NCBI GenBank assembly: GCA_050290785.1
Contig: JBNKIR010000048.1
Span: 29,787-93,786, forward strand
Reading direction: 5' to 3'
Length of the DNA: 64,000 nucleotides
Source of the DNA: JAAGZL01 sp050290785
Lineage (GTDB): Bacteria; Pseudomonadota; Gammaproteobacteria; Chromatiales; Chromatiaceae
Shown here: positions 41,946 through 50,401 of the stretch, piece after piece
Layout: the number at the start of each line of letters is the position of its first letter
How positions within the stretch are numbered: position 1 is the first letter of the stretch
Program-made: the position numbers and the translations under genes
The notes under the pieces: generated by a model
Seen by the model: the letters and a program-made list of their open reading frames with translations, nothing else
What the model was told of the DNA's origin: nothing
The model's database searches: none

Positions 41946-44348
41946 GTGAGCGACGAGAACTATCTTAATCTACCGATACATGGTATGACCTGCGCCGCCT
42001 GTTCCGCACGCCTGGAAAAGGTATTGAGCCGGCTGCCAGGGGTTCAGACTGCCAATGTGAGTCTGGCGGCAGAGCGGGCCAGCCTGGACCTGGCAGACGG
42101 TGAGATCGCGGTCGATGGTGTCATTGAGGCCATCCGTAAGGCCGGTTTCTCAGTTCCCACTGAGCTGGTTGAACTGGACATCGGTGGTATGACCTGTGCC
42201 TCCTGTTCCGCGCGCCTGGAGAAGGTGCTGGGCAGGTTGCCTGGGGTGGAGCTGGCCACGGTAAATCTGGCCAGCGAGCGGGCGGCGGTGACCGTCCACT
42301 CCGGGGCCATCACCCGGGAAGAGCTGATATCAGCTGTTGAGCGCGCCGGATTCACTGCCACCTCTGTAGCGACCTCTGCGGAGCAACGTGCTCAGGCCGA
42401 GGCCAGGGCGCGCAGGCAGGATCACCGGGAGCAGAACAGGCTGATAATCTCTGCCCTTCTGACCATTCCTCTGGCCCTGCCCATGTTGCTGATGCCGTTT
42501 GGCTTGGATATTTCATTACCGCCCTGGCTGCAGATGCTGTTGGCAACCACGGTGCAGTTCTGGAGTGGAGGGCATTTCTATATCGGTGCTGTTCGGTCTC
42601 TGCGCGGAGGGGCCGGCAACATGGATCTGCTGGTGGTGATGGGTACCAGCGCGGCCTGGGGTCTCAGCAGCTACGTGGTGTTTACCGGCGGTGCTGGCGG
42701 CCACCTCTACTTCGAGGCCTCGGCCATGATCATCACCTTGATTCTGTTTGGTAAGTGGATGGAGGGTCGGGCCAAGCGTAGCGCCACCTCCGCCATCCGG
42801 GCCCTGATGGATCTGCGTCCGGAGACGGCGCGGGTCGATCTGGATGGCCGGATCATTGAGGTGCCTGTGGAGAGTGTGCGGCGGGATGACGTGGTACTGG
42901 TGCGTCCAGGGGAACGTCTTCCGGTGGACGGTGTGATCCTGGAGGGTAGCAGCCAGTTGGATGAGTCCATGCTGACAGGAGAGAGTATGCCGGTGGTTAG
43001 GGGCATTGGAGACGAGGTGACCGGTGCGTCGGTCAATGGCGATGGTATGTTGCGTATCCGTGCCACCACCGTAGGGACCGAGTCCACCCTGGCCCATATC
43101 ATCAGGCTGGTGGAAAACGCCCAGGCCAGCAAGGCCCCGGTGCAGAAGTTGGTGGACAGGATATCCGCCATATTTGTTCCGGCGGTTATCGCCATTGCCC
43201 TGCTTACATTTATGATCTGGTGGTTGACTGTAGGTGATCCACAGGGCGGATTCCTGGCCGCGGTGTCGGTGCTGGTCATAGCCTGCCCCTGCGCCCTGGG
43301 TCTGGCTACGCCTACGGCGATCATGGTGGGAACCGGGGTTGCGGCCAGGCAGGGTATCCTGATCAAGGACGCCCAGGCCCTGGAACTGGTCCATCATAGC
43401 GACACTGTGGTGTTCGATAAGACCGGTACTCTCACCAAAGGGGTTCCAACGGTTGAGCAGATGGTGGCGGCGGATGGTGATACATCCAGGCTGCTGCAGC
43501 TTACGGCATCGGCCCAGCAGGGAAGTGAGCACCCACTATCCAGAGCGGTGCTGGAGTATGCCGACTCAAGCGGTGTCGAGTTATTGCCGGTGCAGAGTTT
43601 TACCGGTATCCCTGGAAAGGGCCTGCTGGCCACCGTAGGTGATCGTAGACTGGTCATCGGTAATCAACGTCTGATGCATGAGCAGGGTATATCCATTGAG
43701 GCCATGTCAGGGTTGGCCAGGTCCATGGAGTCCAAGGGGCATACCTTGATGTGGGTGGCAGAACTGGGAGATGGAGGCGGCGCGCTTGGTTTTATAGCGG
43801 TTACAGATCCGGTTAAACAGGGGGTATCCGCTATGTTGCATCGTCTGAAAGAGCAGGGTGTTACCAGTGTCATGCTTAGCGGTGACAATCGTCATGCCGC
43901 CCGGTCGGTGGCGTCCGCAATTGGTATGGATAGGGTAATCGCAGAGGTCCTGCCGGAGGAGAAGGCGGCCGAGGTAGAGAGATTGCGGATCCAGGGGGCC
44001 AAGGTGGCCATGGTGGGTGACGGTATCAATGACGCCCCGGCGCTGGCGGCGGCGGATGTCGGTATCGCCATGGCAACTGGCACGGATGTGGCCATGCACA
44101 CCGCAGGCATAACCCTTATGCGAGGTGATCCTGGGTTGGTGGTGGATGCCATTGCCATCTCCCGCGCTACCTACAATAAGATCAGGCAGAATTTGTTCTG
44201 GGCCCTGATCTATAATGTCATAGCCATCCCTCTGGCGGCATCCGGCGCCTTGAGCCCGGTCATCGCCGGTGCGGCCATGGCAATGTCATCTGTCAGTGTG
44301 GTAAGTAACTCACTGATGTTGCGCAGGCATGAATATGCTGTACGCTAA
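41946..44348 (+). CDS. copA: Cu+-exporting P1B-type ATPase
   Basis: An 800-residue copper pump with two N-terminal metal-binding domains, GMTCAACSARLEKVL (about 12) and GMTCASCSARLEKVL (about 82). Eight or so membrane helices follow. The transmembrane CPC is in VIACPCALGLATPTA, the phosphorylation site is DKTGTLTKG, HP is in SEHPLSRAV, and the hinge is GDGINDAPALAAADVG. The start is GTG 41946. It is divergent from hemH and followed 29 bases later by a copper chaperone; no CueR-type regulator is adjacent. Confidence 0.97.
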   Translation: MSDENYLNLPIHGMTCAACSARLEKVLSRLPGVQTANVSLAAERASLDLADGEIAVDGVIEAIRKAGFSVPTELVELDIGGMTCASCSARLEKVLGRLPGVELATVNLASERAAVTVHSGAITREELISAVERAGFTATSVATSAEQRAQAEARARRQDHREQNRLIISALLTIPLALPMLLMPFGLDISLPPWLQMLLATTVQFWSGGHFYIGAVRSLRGGAGNMDLLVVMGTSAAWGLSSYVVFTGGAGGHLYFEASAMIITLILFGKWMEGRAKRSATSAIRALMDLRPETARVDLDGRIIEVPVESVRRDDVVLVRPGERLPVDGVILEGSSQLDESMLTGESMPVVRGIGDEVTGASVNGDGMLRIRATTVGTESTLAHIIRLVENAQASKAPVQKLVDRISAIFVPAVIAIALLTFMIWWLTVGDPQGGFLAAVSVLVIACPCALGLATPTAIMVGTGVAARQGILIKDAQALELVHHSDTVVFDKTGTLTKGVPTVEQMVAADGDTSRLLQLTASAQQGSEHPLSRAVLEYADSSGVELLPVQSFTGIPGKGLLATVGDRRLVIGNQRLMHEQGISIEAMSGLARSMESKGHTLMWVAELGDGGGALGFIAVTDPVKQGVSAMLHRLKEQGVTSVMLSGDNRHAARSVASAIGMDRVIAEVLPEEKAAEVERLRIQGAKVAMVGDGINDAPALAAADVGIAMATGTDVAMHTAGITLMRGDPGLVVDAIAISRATYNKIRQNLFWALIYNVIAIPLAASGALSPVIAGAAMAMSSVSVVSNSLMLRRHEYAVR

Positions 44349-44377
44349 CCAAAAAATAATGTTACGGGAGTGATTTA

Positions 44378-44581
44378 ATGTCAGGTATCTTTCGAGTTGC
44401 AGGTATGAATTGTGGCGGATGTGCCAGCTCCGTTGAGCAGTCCATCAAGGCGTTGGCGCCTGAGGCCGAGGTTGAGGTGATGCTGGATGCGGGTCTGGTT
44501 AAGGTCGAGGGAGTGGACGATAACGATCTTGTGTGCAGGGCAGTGGAGGATGCCGGCTTCACCTTTGAGGGCGAAGCCTGA
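44378..44581 (+). CDS. CopZ-like copper chaperone
   Basis: A 67-residue single HMA domain with the metal site GMNCGGCASSV (residues about 9-19). It probably hands Cu+ to the CopA pump encoded upstream. AACGGGAG-type ribosome site before ATG. Confidence 0.9.
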   Translation: MSGIFRVAGMNCGGCASSVEQSIKALAPEAEVEVMLDAGLVKVEGVDDNDLVCRAVEDAGFTFEGEA

Positions 44582-44613
44582 CAGTAGTCTTTTTTTTACA
44601 CAGTAGCGGAATG

Positions 44614-45048
44614 CTATAGATATTCAGGCAGGTTCTTTTTGATCTCAACGGCACCTTTCATGGCCATGTTCTTGGATATCTCGCCGGCGATGATCTTCTT
44701 TAGGGCAGGGGTCTGATGTTTTCTGATCAGCCCCAGGAATGAGGGGGCGGCGACGATATACAGTTTGTCGAACTGGGCCTCTATCCTTGCCTGTTCCAGC
44801 CGGTGGCACACCTCGGTGGCAAAACGTATGGCCGATTCATCCTTGGCGTCAGTTTCATGCCCCATATTATGACTACCGATATTTGAATTACGATCCCGTC
44901 CCGGGCGATCGCTTACCAGATCACCCTGATGGAGTCTGGCCTCTGGATGGGTGAGGGTCTCTGTTTCCTGTAACTGGCTCGCTGGTGTATCTGCGCTGAA
45001 TATACGTGCGCGGCTGGTGTCGGCGACAACTACCCATGTCTTGCTCAT
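44614..45048 (-). CDS. host attachment family protein (AtsE-like)
   Basis: A 144-residue protein matching the host-attachment family: WVVVADTSRARIFSAD at the start, then a flexible region, FATEVCHRLEQARIEAQFDKLYIVAAPSFLGLIRKH and a C-terminal helix. The family name comes from an Agrobacterium attachment phenotype; the biochemical role is unknown. It ends close to the copper chaperone on the opposite strand. Confidence 0.85.
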   Translation of the reverse strand: MSKTWVVVADTSRARIFSADTPASQLQETETLTHPEARLHQGDLVSDRPGRDRNSNIGSHNMGHETDAKDESAIRFATEVCHRLEQARIEAQFDKLYIVAAPSFLGLIRKHQTPALKKIIAGEISKNMAMKGAVEIKKNLPEYL

Positions 45049-45107
45049 ATCTTACTCCTGTATTCAATTGTCCTCAGGTGTCTTTTCAAACCAAAATGTA
45101 GCTGGTT

Positions 45108-45539
45108 TTACCTCCTCGTAAGTGTTCTGACGCACTCAAGGTATGCATGTTCATCTGGGGCCCTGTTCTCTTGTTGCGCTTCCCAGATCATCTGGGCTAG
45201 GCACTTCATCATCATGTGTTCTGCGGTATGTACGTCGCCGCTGGCCATGATCAACTCTTTGTACGCAGCTGTAATACCAGGAGGACGATCCACGCTGACC
45301 TGCTCCTGCAGCCCCAGGTGCATGGACATATGCAGGAACGGGTTGGATTCTCCGGCCTCTGGCAGGTAATCCTTGTCCAGGGCCTGCTCTTCCTGTTCCA
45401 GGGTGGAGTGGTATTCCGGGTGTTGTTGGATGATTGCTGCTATGGCCTTTTCCATCGGCTCCATAGACGTTCCCTCTCTATGCTTGCTCCAGGCGTTGAT
45501 AAAATAGCGTCGCATCTCTCTTCGGTCATTACCGAACAT
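45108..45539 (-). CDS. DUF1841 family protein
   Basis: A 143-residue conserved protein: MFGNDRREMRRYFINAWSKH, then HPEYH, NPFLHMSMHLGLQEQ and a helical end with AEHMMMKCLAQMIWEAQ. Several conserved histidines suggest metal binding, but no function is known. It overlaps the 3' end of nth by 11 bases, so the two are co-expressed. Confidence 0.88.
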   Translation of the reverse strand: MFGNDRREMRRYFINAWSKHREGTSMEPMEKAIAAIIQQHPEYHSTLEQEEQALDKDYLPEAGESNPFLHMSMHLGLQEQVSVDRPPGITAAYKELIMASGDVHTAEHMMMKCLAQMIWEAQQENRAPDEHAYLECVRTLTRR

Positions 45540-46170
45540 AATCAGACTTTGCCTTGTATTCGCAGAGATCTTCTATGGTACATGAGCCGCAATGCGGCTT
45601 CCTCGCTATACAAGTATAGCGTCCGTGCAGGATTAACAAGTGATGGGCATCTTGTAGATGTTCGGCAGGCACCAGGCGCAGCAGTCTTTTCTCCACTTCC
45701 AGAACGGTCTTTCCGGGGGCGATGCCGGTGCGGTTGGAGACGCGGAACACATGGGTATCCACGGCGATTGTGGGTTTGCCGAATGCGGTGTTCAGGATCA
45801 CATTGGCGGTCTTGCGCCCCACGCCTGGCAAAGACTCCAGTGCCTTTCTCTCTTCCGGGACCTTGCTGTCAAATTTCTCAATCAATATCTCACAGGTGGC
45901 GATGATGTGTGTTGCCTTGTTGTTAAACAGGCCGATGGTCTTGATCATCTCCTTTAACCCATCCTCACCCAGATCCAGGATCTTCTGTGGCGTGTTGGCC
46001 TGTCTGAACAGCGTTGTAGTGACCTTGTTTACCGAGCGGTCGGTGGCCTGGGCGGACAGTATTACTGCAATCAGCAGTTCGAATGGTGAATTGAAGATCA
46101 GTTCGGATGTCGGGTTGGTGATCTCCCGGGCCAGACGGTTGAAGATCTCCAGGCGTTTTGCTCTATTCAT
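45529..46170 (-). CDS. nth: endonuclease III
   Basis: A 213-residue bifunctional DNA glycosylase/AP lyase for oxidised pyrimidines. The HhH motif LPGVGRKTANVILNTAFG contains the catalytic lysine; the aspartate is in VDTHVFRVSNR. The 4Fe-4S cluster ligands C-x6-C-x2-C-x5-C are seen in CIARKPHCGSCTIEDLC. In many gammaproteobacteria nth directly follows rnfE; here a kinase-like gene on the other strand lies between. Confidence 0.97.
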   Translation of the reverse strand: MNRAKRLEIFNRLAREITNPTSELIFNSPFELLIAVILSAQATDRSVNKVTTTLFRQANTPQKILDLGEDGLKEMIKTIGLFNNKATHIIATCEILIEKFDSKVPEERKALESLPGVGRKTANVILNTAFGKPTIAVDTHVFRVSNRTGIAPGKTVLEVEKRLLRLVPAEHLQDAHHLLILHGRYTCIARKPHCGSCTIEDLCEYKAKSDYVR

Positions 46171-46251
46171 ACGGTGAAGTTGTTGCTGAAACCTGAATTA
46201 ATAGTAGGATATAGTGGTCTGGTTACGCTGATTCAGAGACAAGGAATAGTT

Positions 46252-47931
46252 ATGTTCAAACTACATACTACAGCATTACATGAAAATCCGGAATTTCAAT
46301 CGGCCATGGTTCGGTTGGGGGTTTGGGGGTTTGCTGTAATCTACGTCTCGGCTGGCGCATTGTCTGAGCGCTATAACGTGGACATGGATCGTTTTATCGT
46401 TCTGTTTGCATTATATCTGCTGTTTTTTATCGGTCTCCTTATTAGCGTATTAATACGATCGCAATGGGAGGAGAGGCGCCTTTTTTCTCTGGTGGTTGAT
46501 GTTTCGGCAACCACTTTCTGCATCTATCTCACAGGAGAGGCGGTCAGCCCATTCTTTATCCTCTATATCTGGATCTTTGTCTCATACGGTTCTCGCTATG
46601 GAAGATGGTATCTCAATACGGCATCTATTCTGAGTGTCCTGGCATACTCTGTAGTGCTTACCATCTTGGATCAGTGGGGGGAATATTTCTTTGAGGCGAC
46701 CTTTGTGTTGCTGGCGCTGGGATTTTTGCCGATATACCAGCACTCCTTGATGCATCAGTTGCATGTGGCGCGTGGTGAGGCGGAACGCTCTAATCGCATG
46801 GTTGGCAGGTTCCTATCCAATATGACCAACGAAATGCGCGGTCCGCTCCTGGATATACTGGAATCATCAAAAGAACTTTCCGTCTCTGAACTCAGCATGG
46901 GACAACTGGATAAAACCGATGATATTAACTCCTCCGCTTTATTGCTGGATTCCGTGATAGGGGACGTGCTGGATTTTTATAAGCTGGAGTCCGGGCAATT
47001 ACAGATTCAATCAGTGCCGTTCGATCTATATGCCCTGGTAGCCGAGGTGTGTTCGGCAGCGGCAAGAGTAGCAATGATGAAAAAGATAGAACTGGTATGT
47101 TCCATCTCACCCGGAGTGCCCAAGATTATTGTTGGTGACGAGCAGAGGCTAAAACAGATACTTAACAATGTCATCAAATCTTCTATCAACTGCTGTTTGG
47201 GTGATGAGTTGCAGATAGGTGTGCGTATCGAAAACTCAAAAGACGAAATGGTGTTGTTCGAGATCAAAGGGATAACATCGGCCGCGTCGGAAACGGAGAT
47301 GGATTTGCACGAGGATTTGATAACCATTGATGAAATATCGAGCTATTTGTCTGAATATGGTCCCGATCTGGGGAATAATTTTGCCAGCAGACTGATCTCG
47401 TTGATGCGCGGAGAGTTTGGGTCGGGTCCGAAAGAGGATGGAATCATCTTTTGGTTCAGTTTTCCGGCGAAAACAGATGGTTTTGCAAGCGACAGGGTTG
47501 GCAGGATATCAGGATTGCAGGGGAAAAGGGTCTTTGTGCTGGAGCCCAATGACGCAAGTCGAGACGAGATCACCAGGTGCTGTGTTGAGCAGGGCATGGT
47601 TGTGGAATCGGTAAGCAAGATTGGAAGGCTGAGCGATTCCGTTACTGGATCAAGACAAGATCAGGAGTTTGATATCGCTATAATCGCAGATTCGCCCGGT
47701 GGTAGGGATATTGCGCGTATCGCTGACATCTGTCTTGATATCATGGGCAGCGCCTTGCCCATGGTGGTGCTTTGTTACCGGCGCAATTGCCTGGATTTAA
47801 AGCAGTATGGCTCGGCCACATTGATCAGGAAACCGTTTATACCCGATCAACTGGTGCATGCAATGGATATGGCGCTGACCGGGGGGAAGAGAAAGGGAAG
47901 TCGCCGGAGCTCATCCGCCATGGCCGATTGA
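46252..47931 (+). CDS. degenerate hybrid sensor histidine kinase (pseudokinase-like)
   Basis: A 559-residue membrane protein. The first about 160 residues form several membrane helices. The dimerisation segment is FLSNMTNEMRGPLLDIL, where the usual SHE is TNE, so N193 replaces the phospho-accepting histidine. The ATPase-like part keeps a weak N-box (QILNNVIKSS) but no clear glycine boxes are visible. The C-terminal receiver-like domain (about 425-545) keeps the KPF lysine, but the phospho-aspartate position is shifted (FDIAIIADSP). ATG 46252, with AAGGAA upstream, is preferred to a GTG at 46174. It may act as a non-catalytic sensor or scaffold. Confidence 0.82.
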   Translation: MFKLHTTALHENPEFQSAMVRLGVWGFAVIYVSAGALSERYNVDMDRFIVLFALYLLFFIGLLISVLIRSQWEERRLFSLVVDVSATTFCIYLTGEAVSPFFILYIWIFVSYGSRYGRWYLNTASILSVLAYSVVLTILDQWGEYFFEATFVLLALGFLPIYQHSLMHQLHVARGEAERSNRMVGRFLSNMTNEMRGPLLDILESSKELSVSELSMGQLDKTDDINSSALLLDSVIGDVLDFYKLESGQLQIQSVPFDLYALVAEVCSAAARVAMMKKIELVCSISPGVPKIIVGDEQRLKQILNNVIKSSINCCLGDELQIGVRIENSKDEMVLFEIKGITSAASETEMDLHEDLITIDEISSYLSEYGPDLGNNFASRLISLMRGEFGSGPKEDGIIFWFSFPAKTDGFASDRVGRISGLQGKRVFVLEPNDASRDEITRCCVEQGMVVESVSKIGRLSDSVTGSRQDQEFDIAIIADSPGGRDIARIADICLDIMGSALPMVVLCYRRNCLDLKQYGSATLIRKPFIPDQLVHAMDMALTGGKRKGSRRSSSAMAD

Positions 47932-47971
47932 TTAAGGAGGCGCTGCGTCGGTTTTCCCTTGTCCGTAATTT

Positions 47972-48670
47972 TTAAGATGTCTGAGGCGCGGCCTCGACCT
48001 CGGTCTTCTGGGGCTTGGTTGCCGCACGTTTTTCTGCAGACTGGTCGATGTTATTCTTCAGGGCCAGCATCAGACCCAATCCTATAAAGGCACCTGGTGG
48101 CAGAATGGCCAGGAGGGCCCCCTTGAAGTTGTCACCCATGGAGAGGGTGATCCCCCTGGCGGCCTCTCCAAACATCAGATGGGCCTGAGAGAACAGGGTG
48201 CCCATGCCGACAAATTCACGTACCGCACCCAGTGTCATCAGCACCAGGGTGAACCCAATGCCCATGGCCAGGCCGTCAACAAGAGATCTTCTCAGGTTGT
48301 TCTTGGAGGCGAAGGCCTCGGCACGGCCGATGATGGCGCAGTTGGTGACGATCAGCGGGATAAAGATACCCAGGATCTTGTACAATTCGAAGAACCAGGC
48401 GTTCATGCTCAGCTCTACTGCGGTTACAAAGGAGGCGATAACCAGCACGAACACCGGCAGGCGGATCTCGGTGCGTACGACATTGCGGATCAGGGATATG
48501 GTGAAGTTGGACATGGTTAGCACCACGGTGGTGGCTATACCCAGTCCCAGGCCGTTGATTGCGGTATTGGTAACGGCAAGTAGCGGACAGAGGCCGAGGA
48601 GTGCCACCAGGGCCTGGTTGTTGTTCCATAGACCGTCTTTTATCAGTTGACCGTATGTAGAGTCTGACAT
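47972..48670 (-). CDS. rnfE: Rnf complex subunit E
   Basis: A 232-residue integral membrane subunit with six helices. Typical stretches are NPVLVQLLGLCPLLAV-like NQALVALLGLCPLLAVTNTAING and IPLIVTNCAIIGRAEAFAS. It pairs with RnfA to form the central cysteine-ligated iron-sulfur site and ion path. Last gene of rnfABCDGE, 14 bases after rnfG. Confidence 0.96.
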   Translation of the reverse strand: MSDSTYGQLIKDGLWNNNQALVALLGLCPLLAVTNTAINGLGLGIATTVVLTMSNFTISLIRNVVRTEIRLPVFVLVIASFVTAVELSMNAWFFELYKILGIFIPLIVTNCAIIGRAEAFASKNNLRRSLVDGLAMGIGFTLVLMTLGAVREFVGMGTLFSQAHLMFGEAARGITLSMGDNFKGALLAILPPGAFIGLGLMLALKNNIDQSAEKRAATKPQKTEVEAAPQTS

Positions 48671-48684
48671 ATGCGTATACCTGA

Positions 48685-49359
48685 TTATTTGCCGTTATCA
48701 CTGGCCGGAATGGTTTCTGCCGCCTTATCGTCGGCCTTAGCCGGCTTGGTCTTGGGGGCAAACAGCGTCTTGCTGTTCTCCTGGTAATAGAGCAGGGTGT
48801 TCTTAACCGCCTTGACTATGGCCCTTGGGGTGATGGTGGCGCCGGAAAACTGGTCGAATATGCCTCCATCACGCTTTACCTTCCACTGGGCCAGATCCGG
48901 GTTGCCTATGGATTTGCCATTGAAGTCGTGGACCCAGTCTGATTTTTCCACCTCAACCCGATCGCCCAGGCCTGGGGTCTCCTTGTGGGCGACTACGCGT
49001 ACACCGCCCAGGCTGCCGTCGGCCAGTACCGCCACCAGCAGCTTGATCTGACCGCTGTAGCCGTCGGGGGCGATGGAGGTAAATACCGCTGCAACCGGTT
49101 GGTTTGCCTTGCGGCCCAGATAGACCGTGGTCGACTCCGACCCCAATCTGTCCGGATCAGATACCTCGACCAGATCGGTCACAATGTCGTTATCGATGGA
49201 CTCAGCCGGCACCAGGGCGTTCAGGCTGCTGAGCAGGGCCAGACGCTCATTCTCTGCGATCTGATCCTTGGTGGCCTGATGAGTGAAGGCCACCAGACCC
49301 ACACCAAGTACGGCAAACATGGCCAGGAGCAGGCCGGCAATGGTGATGCGCTTAATCAT
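48685..49359 (-). CDS. rnfG: Rnf complex subunit G (covalent FMN)
   Basis: A 224-residue subunit with one N-terminal membrane helix and a periplasmic FMN-binding domain. The flavin attachment motif SGAT is in FSGATITPRAI, with T175 as the FMN-carrying residue. A charged Lys/Ala tail follows. It overlaps rnfD by eight bases. An ApbE-type flavin transferase is needed but none is in the window. Confidence 0.96.
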   Translation of the reverse strand: MIKRITIAGLLLAMFAVLGVGLVAFTHQATKDQIAENERLALLSSLNALVPAESIDNDIVTDLVEVSDPDRLGSESTTVYLGRKANQPVAAVFTSIAPDGYSGQIKLLVAVLADGSLGGVRVVAHKETPGLGDRVEVEKSDWVHDFNGKSIGNPDLAQWKVKRDGGIFDQFSGATITPRAIVKAVKNTLLYYQENSKTLFAPKTKPAKADDKAAETIPASDNGK

Positions 49360-50401
49360 GGCCGGACCCCCTGTGACCGAAGGTACGCGGCCGGGTAAAA
49401 AATTCGATGGTCGGTGCGGCCATATTCATCAGCAATACCGAGAAGGCGATGGCGTCCGGATAGCCGCCCCAGGTGCGGATGATGTAGATCAGGATGCCGA
49501 TACCTGCGCCGAAGAAGAGTTGCCCCTTCCTGGTTCCGGGTGCTGAGACCGGGTCGGTGGCGATGAAGAATGCACCCAGCATGGCGGCCCCACTGAAGAT
49601 GTGGAAGGTGCTGAGGGGATATGCATCAGCATCAAGTACGCTGAAGATCAATGCCATCCCGGCCAGGCCGCCTAACACGGAAATGGGGATATGCCAGCTG
49701 ATGGCCCTCTTATACAGCATGAACAGTCCACCCAGCAGATAGAGTCCGGCAACGATCTCCCAGCCCTTGCCCCCGAAGTGTCCGAGTACCGGACTTTGGC
49801 TGATCTCGGTCACGGTCTGGTTCAGGCTGAGGCCGGTACGCATGGTATCCAGGGGCGTGGCCATGGTTATCGCATCCCAGGTCAACCCCTGTGGCAGTGT
49901 TCCGCCAAATATGGTGCCGACGGTCTGGGCAAATGTCATCGGGTTTTCGTTCAGCATGATCGGTGGCAGCCAGGATGTCATCTGGACCGGGTAGGAGATG
50001 AGCAGCAGTACGTAGGCCGCCATGGCCGGATTGAATACGTTGTAGCCGAGTCCGCCATAGGCCTGCTTTACCAGCAGGATGGCGAAGGCCACACCCAGTA
50101 TGGTGAGCCACCAGGGCAGTAGGGGTGGTACCGCAATGGCGAACAGCATGGCGGTGAGGGTTGCGCTCAGGTCTGAAATTACCGGTTTGACGGCGCGTCC
50201 GCGCAACTTGGTGGTAATGGCCTCACATGCAATGGCGGTGGTTATGGCCAGCCCCATGTTTATCAATATGCCCCAGCCAAAGAACCAGAGCATACCCAGC
50301 GCGCCTGGTATCAGGGCCAGGATCACCCACAGCATGGCCTTCTGCACGCTATTCGGGCGGTCGGTATGTGGAGAGGTTATTGTGGAAAATTGCATACTCA
50401 T
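49352..50401 (-). CDS. rnfD: Rnf complex subunit D (covalent FMN)
   Basis: A 349-residue membrane subunit with about nine helices. T179 in DAITMATPLDTMRTG is at the position of the covalently bound FMN. Other landmarks are KQAYGGLGYNVFNPAMAAYVLLLISYP and ATDPVSAPGTRKGQLFFGAGIG. It overlaps rnfC by four bases. Confidence 0.96.
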   Translation of the reverse strand: MSMQFSTITSPHTDRPNSVQKAMLWVILALIPGALGMLWFFGWGILINMGLAITTAIACEAITTKLRGRAVKPVISDLSATLTAMLFAIAVPPLLPWWLTILGVAFAILLVKQAYGGLGYNVFNPAMAAYVLLLISYPVQMTSWLPPIMLNENPMTFAQTVGTIFGGTLPQGLTWDAITMATPLDTMRTGLSLNQTVTEISQSPVLGHFGGKGWEIVAGLYLLGGLFMLYKRAISWHIPISVLGGLAGMALIFSVLDADAYPLSTFHIFSGAAMLGAFFIATDPVSAPGTRKGQLFFGAGIGILIYIIRTWGGYPDAIAFSVLLMNMAAPTIEFFTRPRTFGHRGSGHD

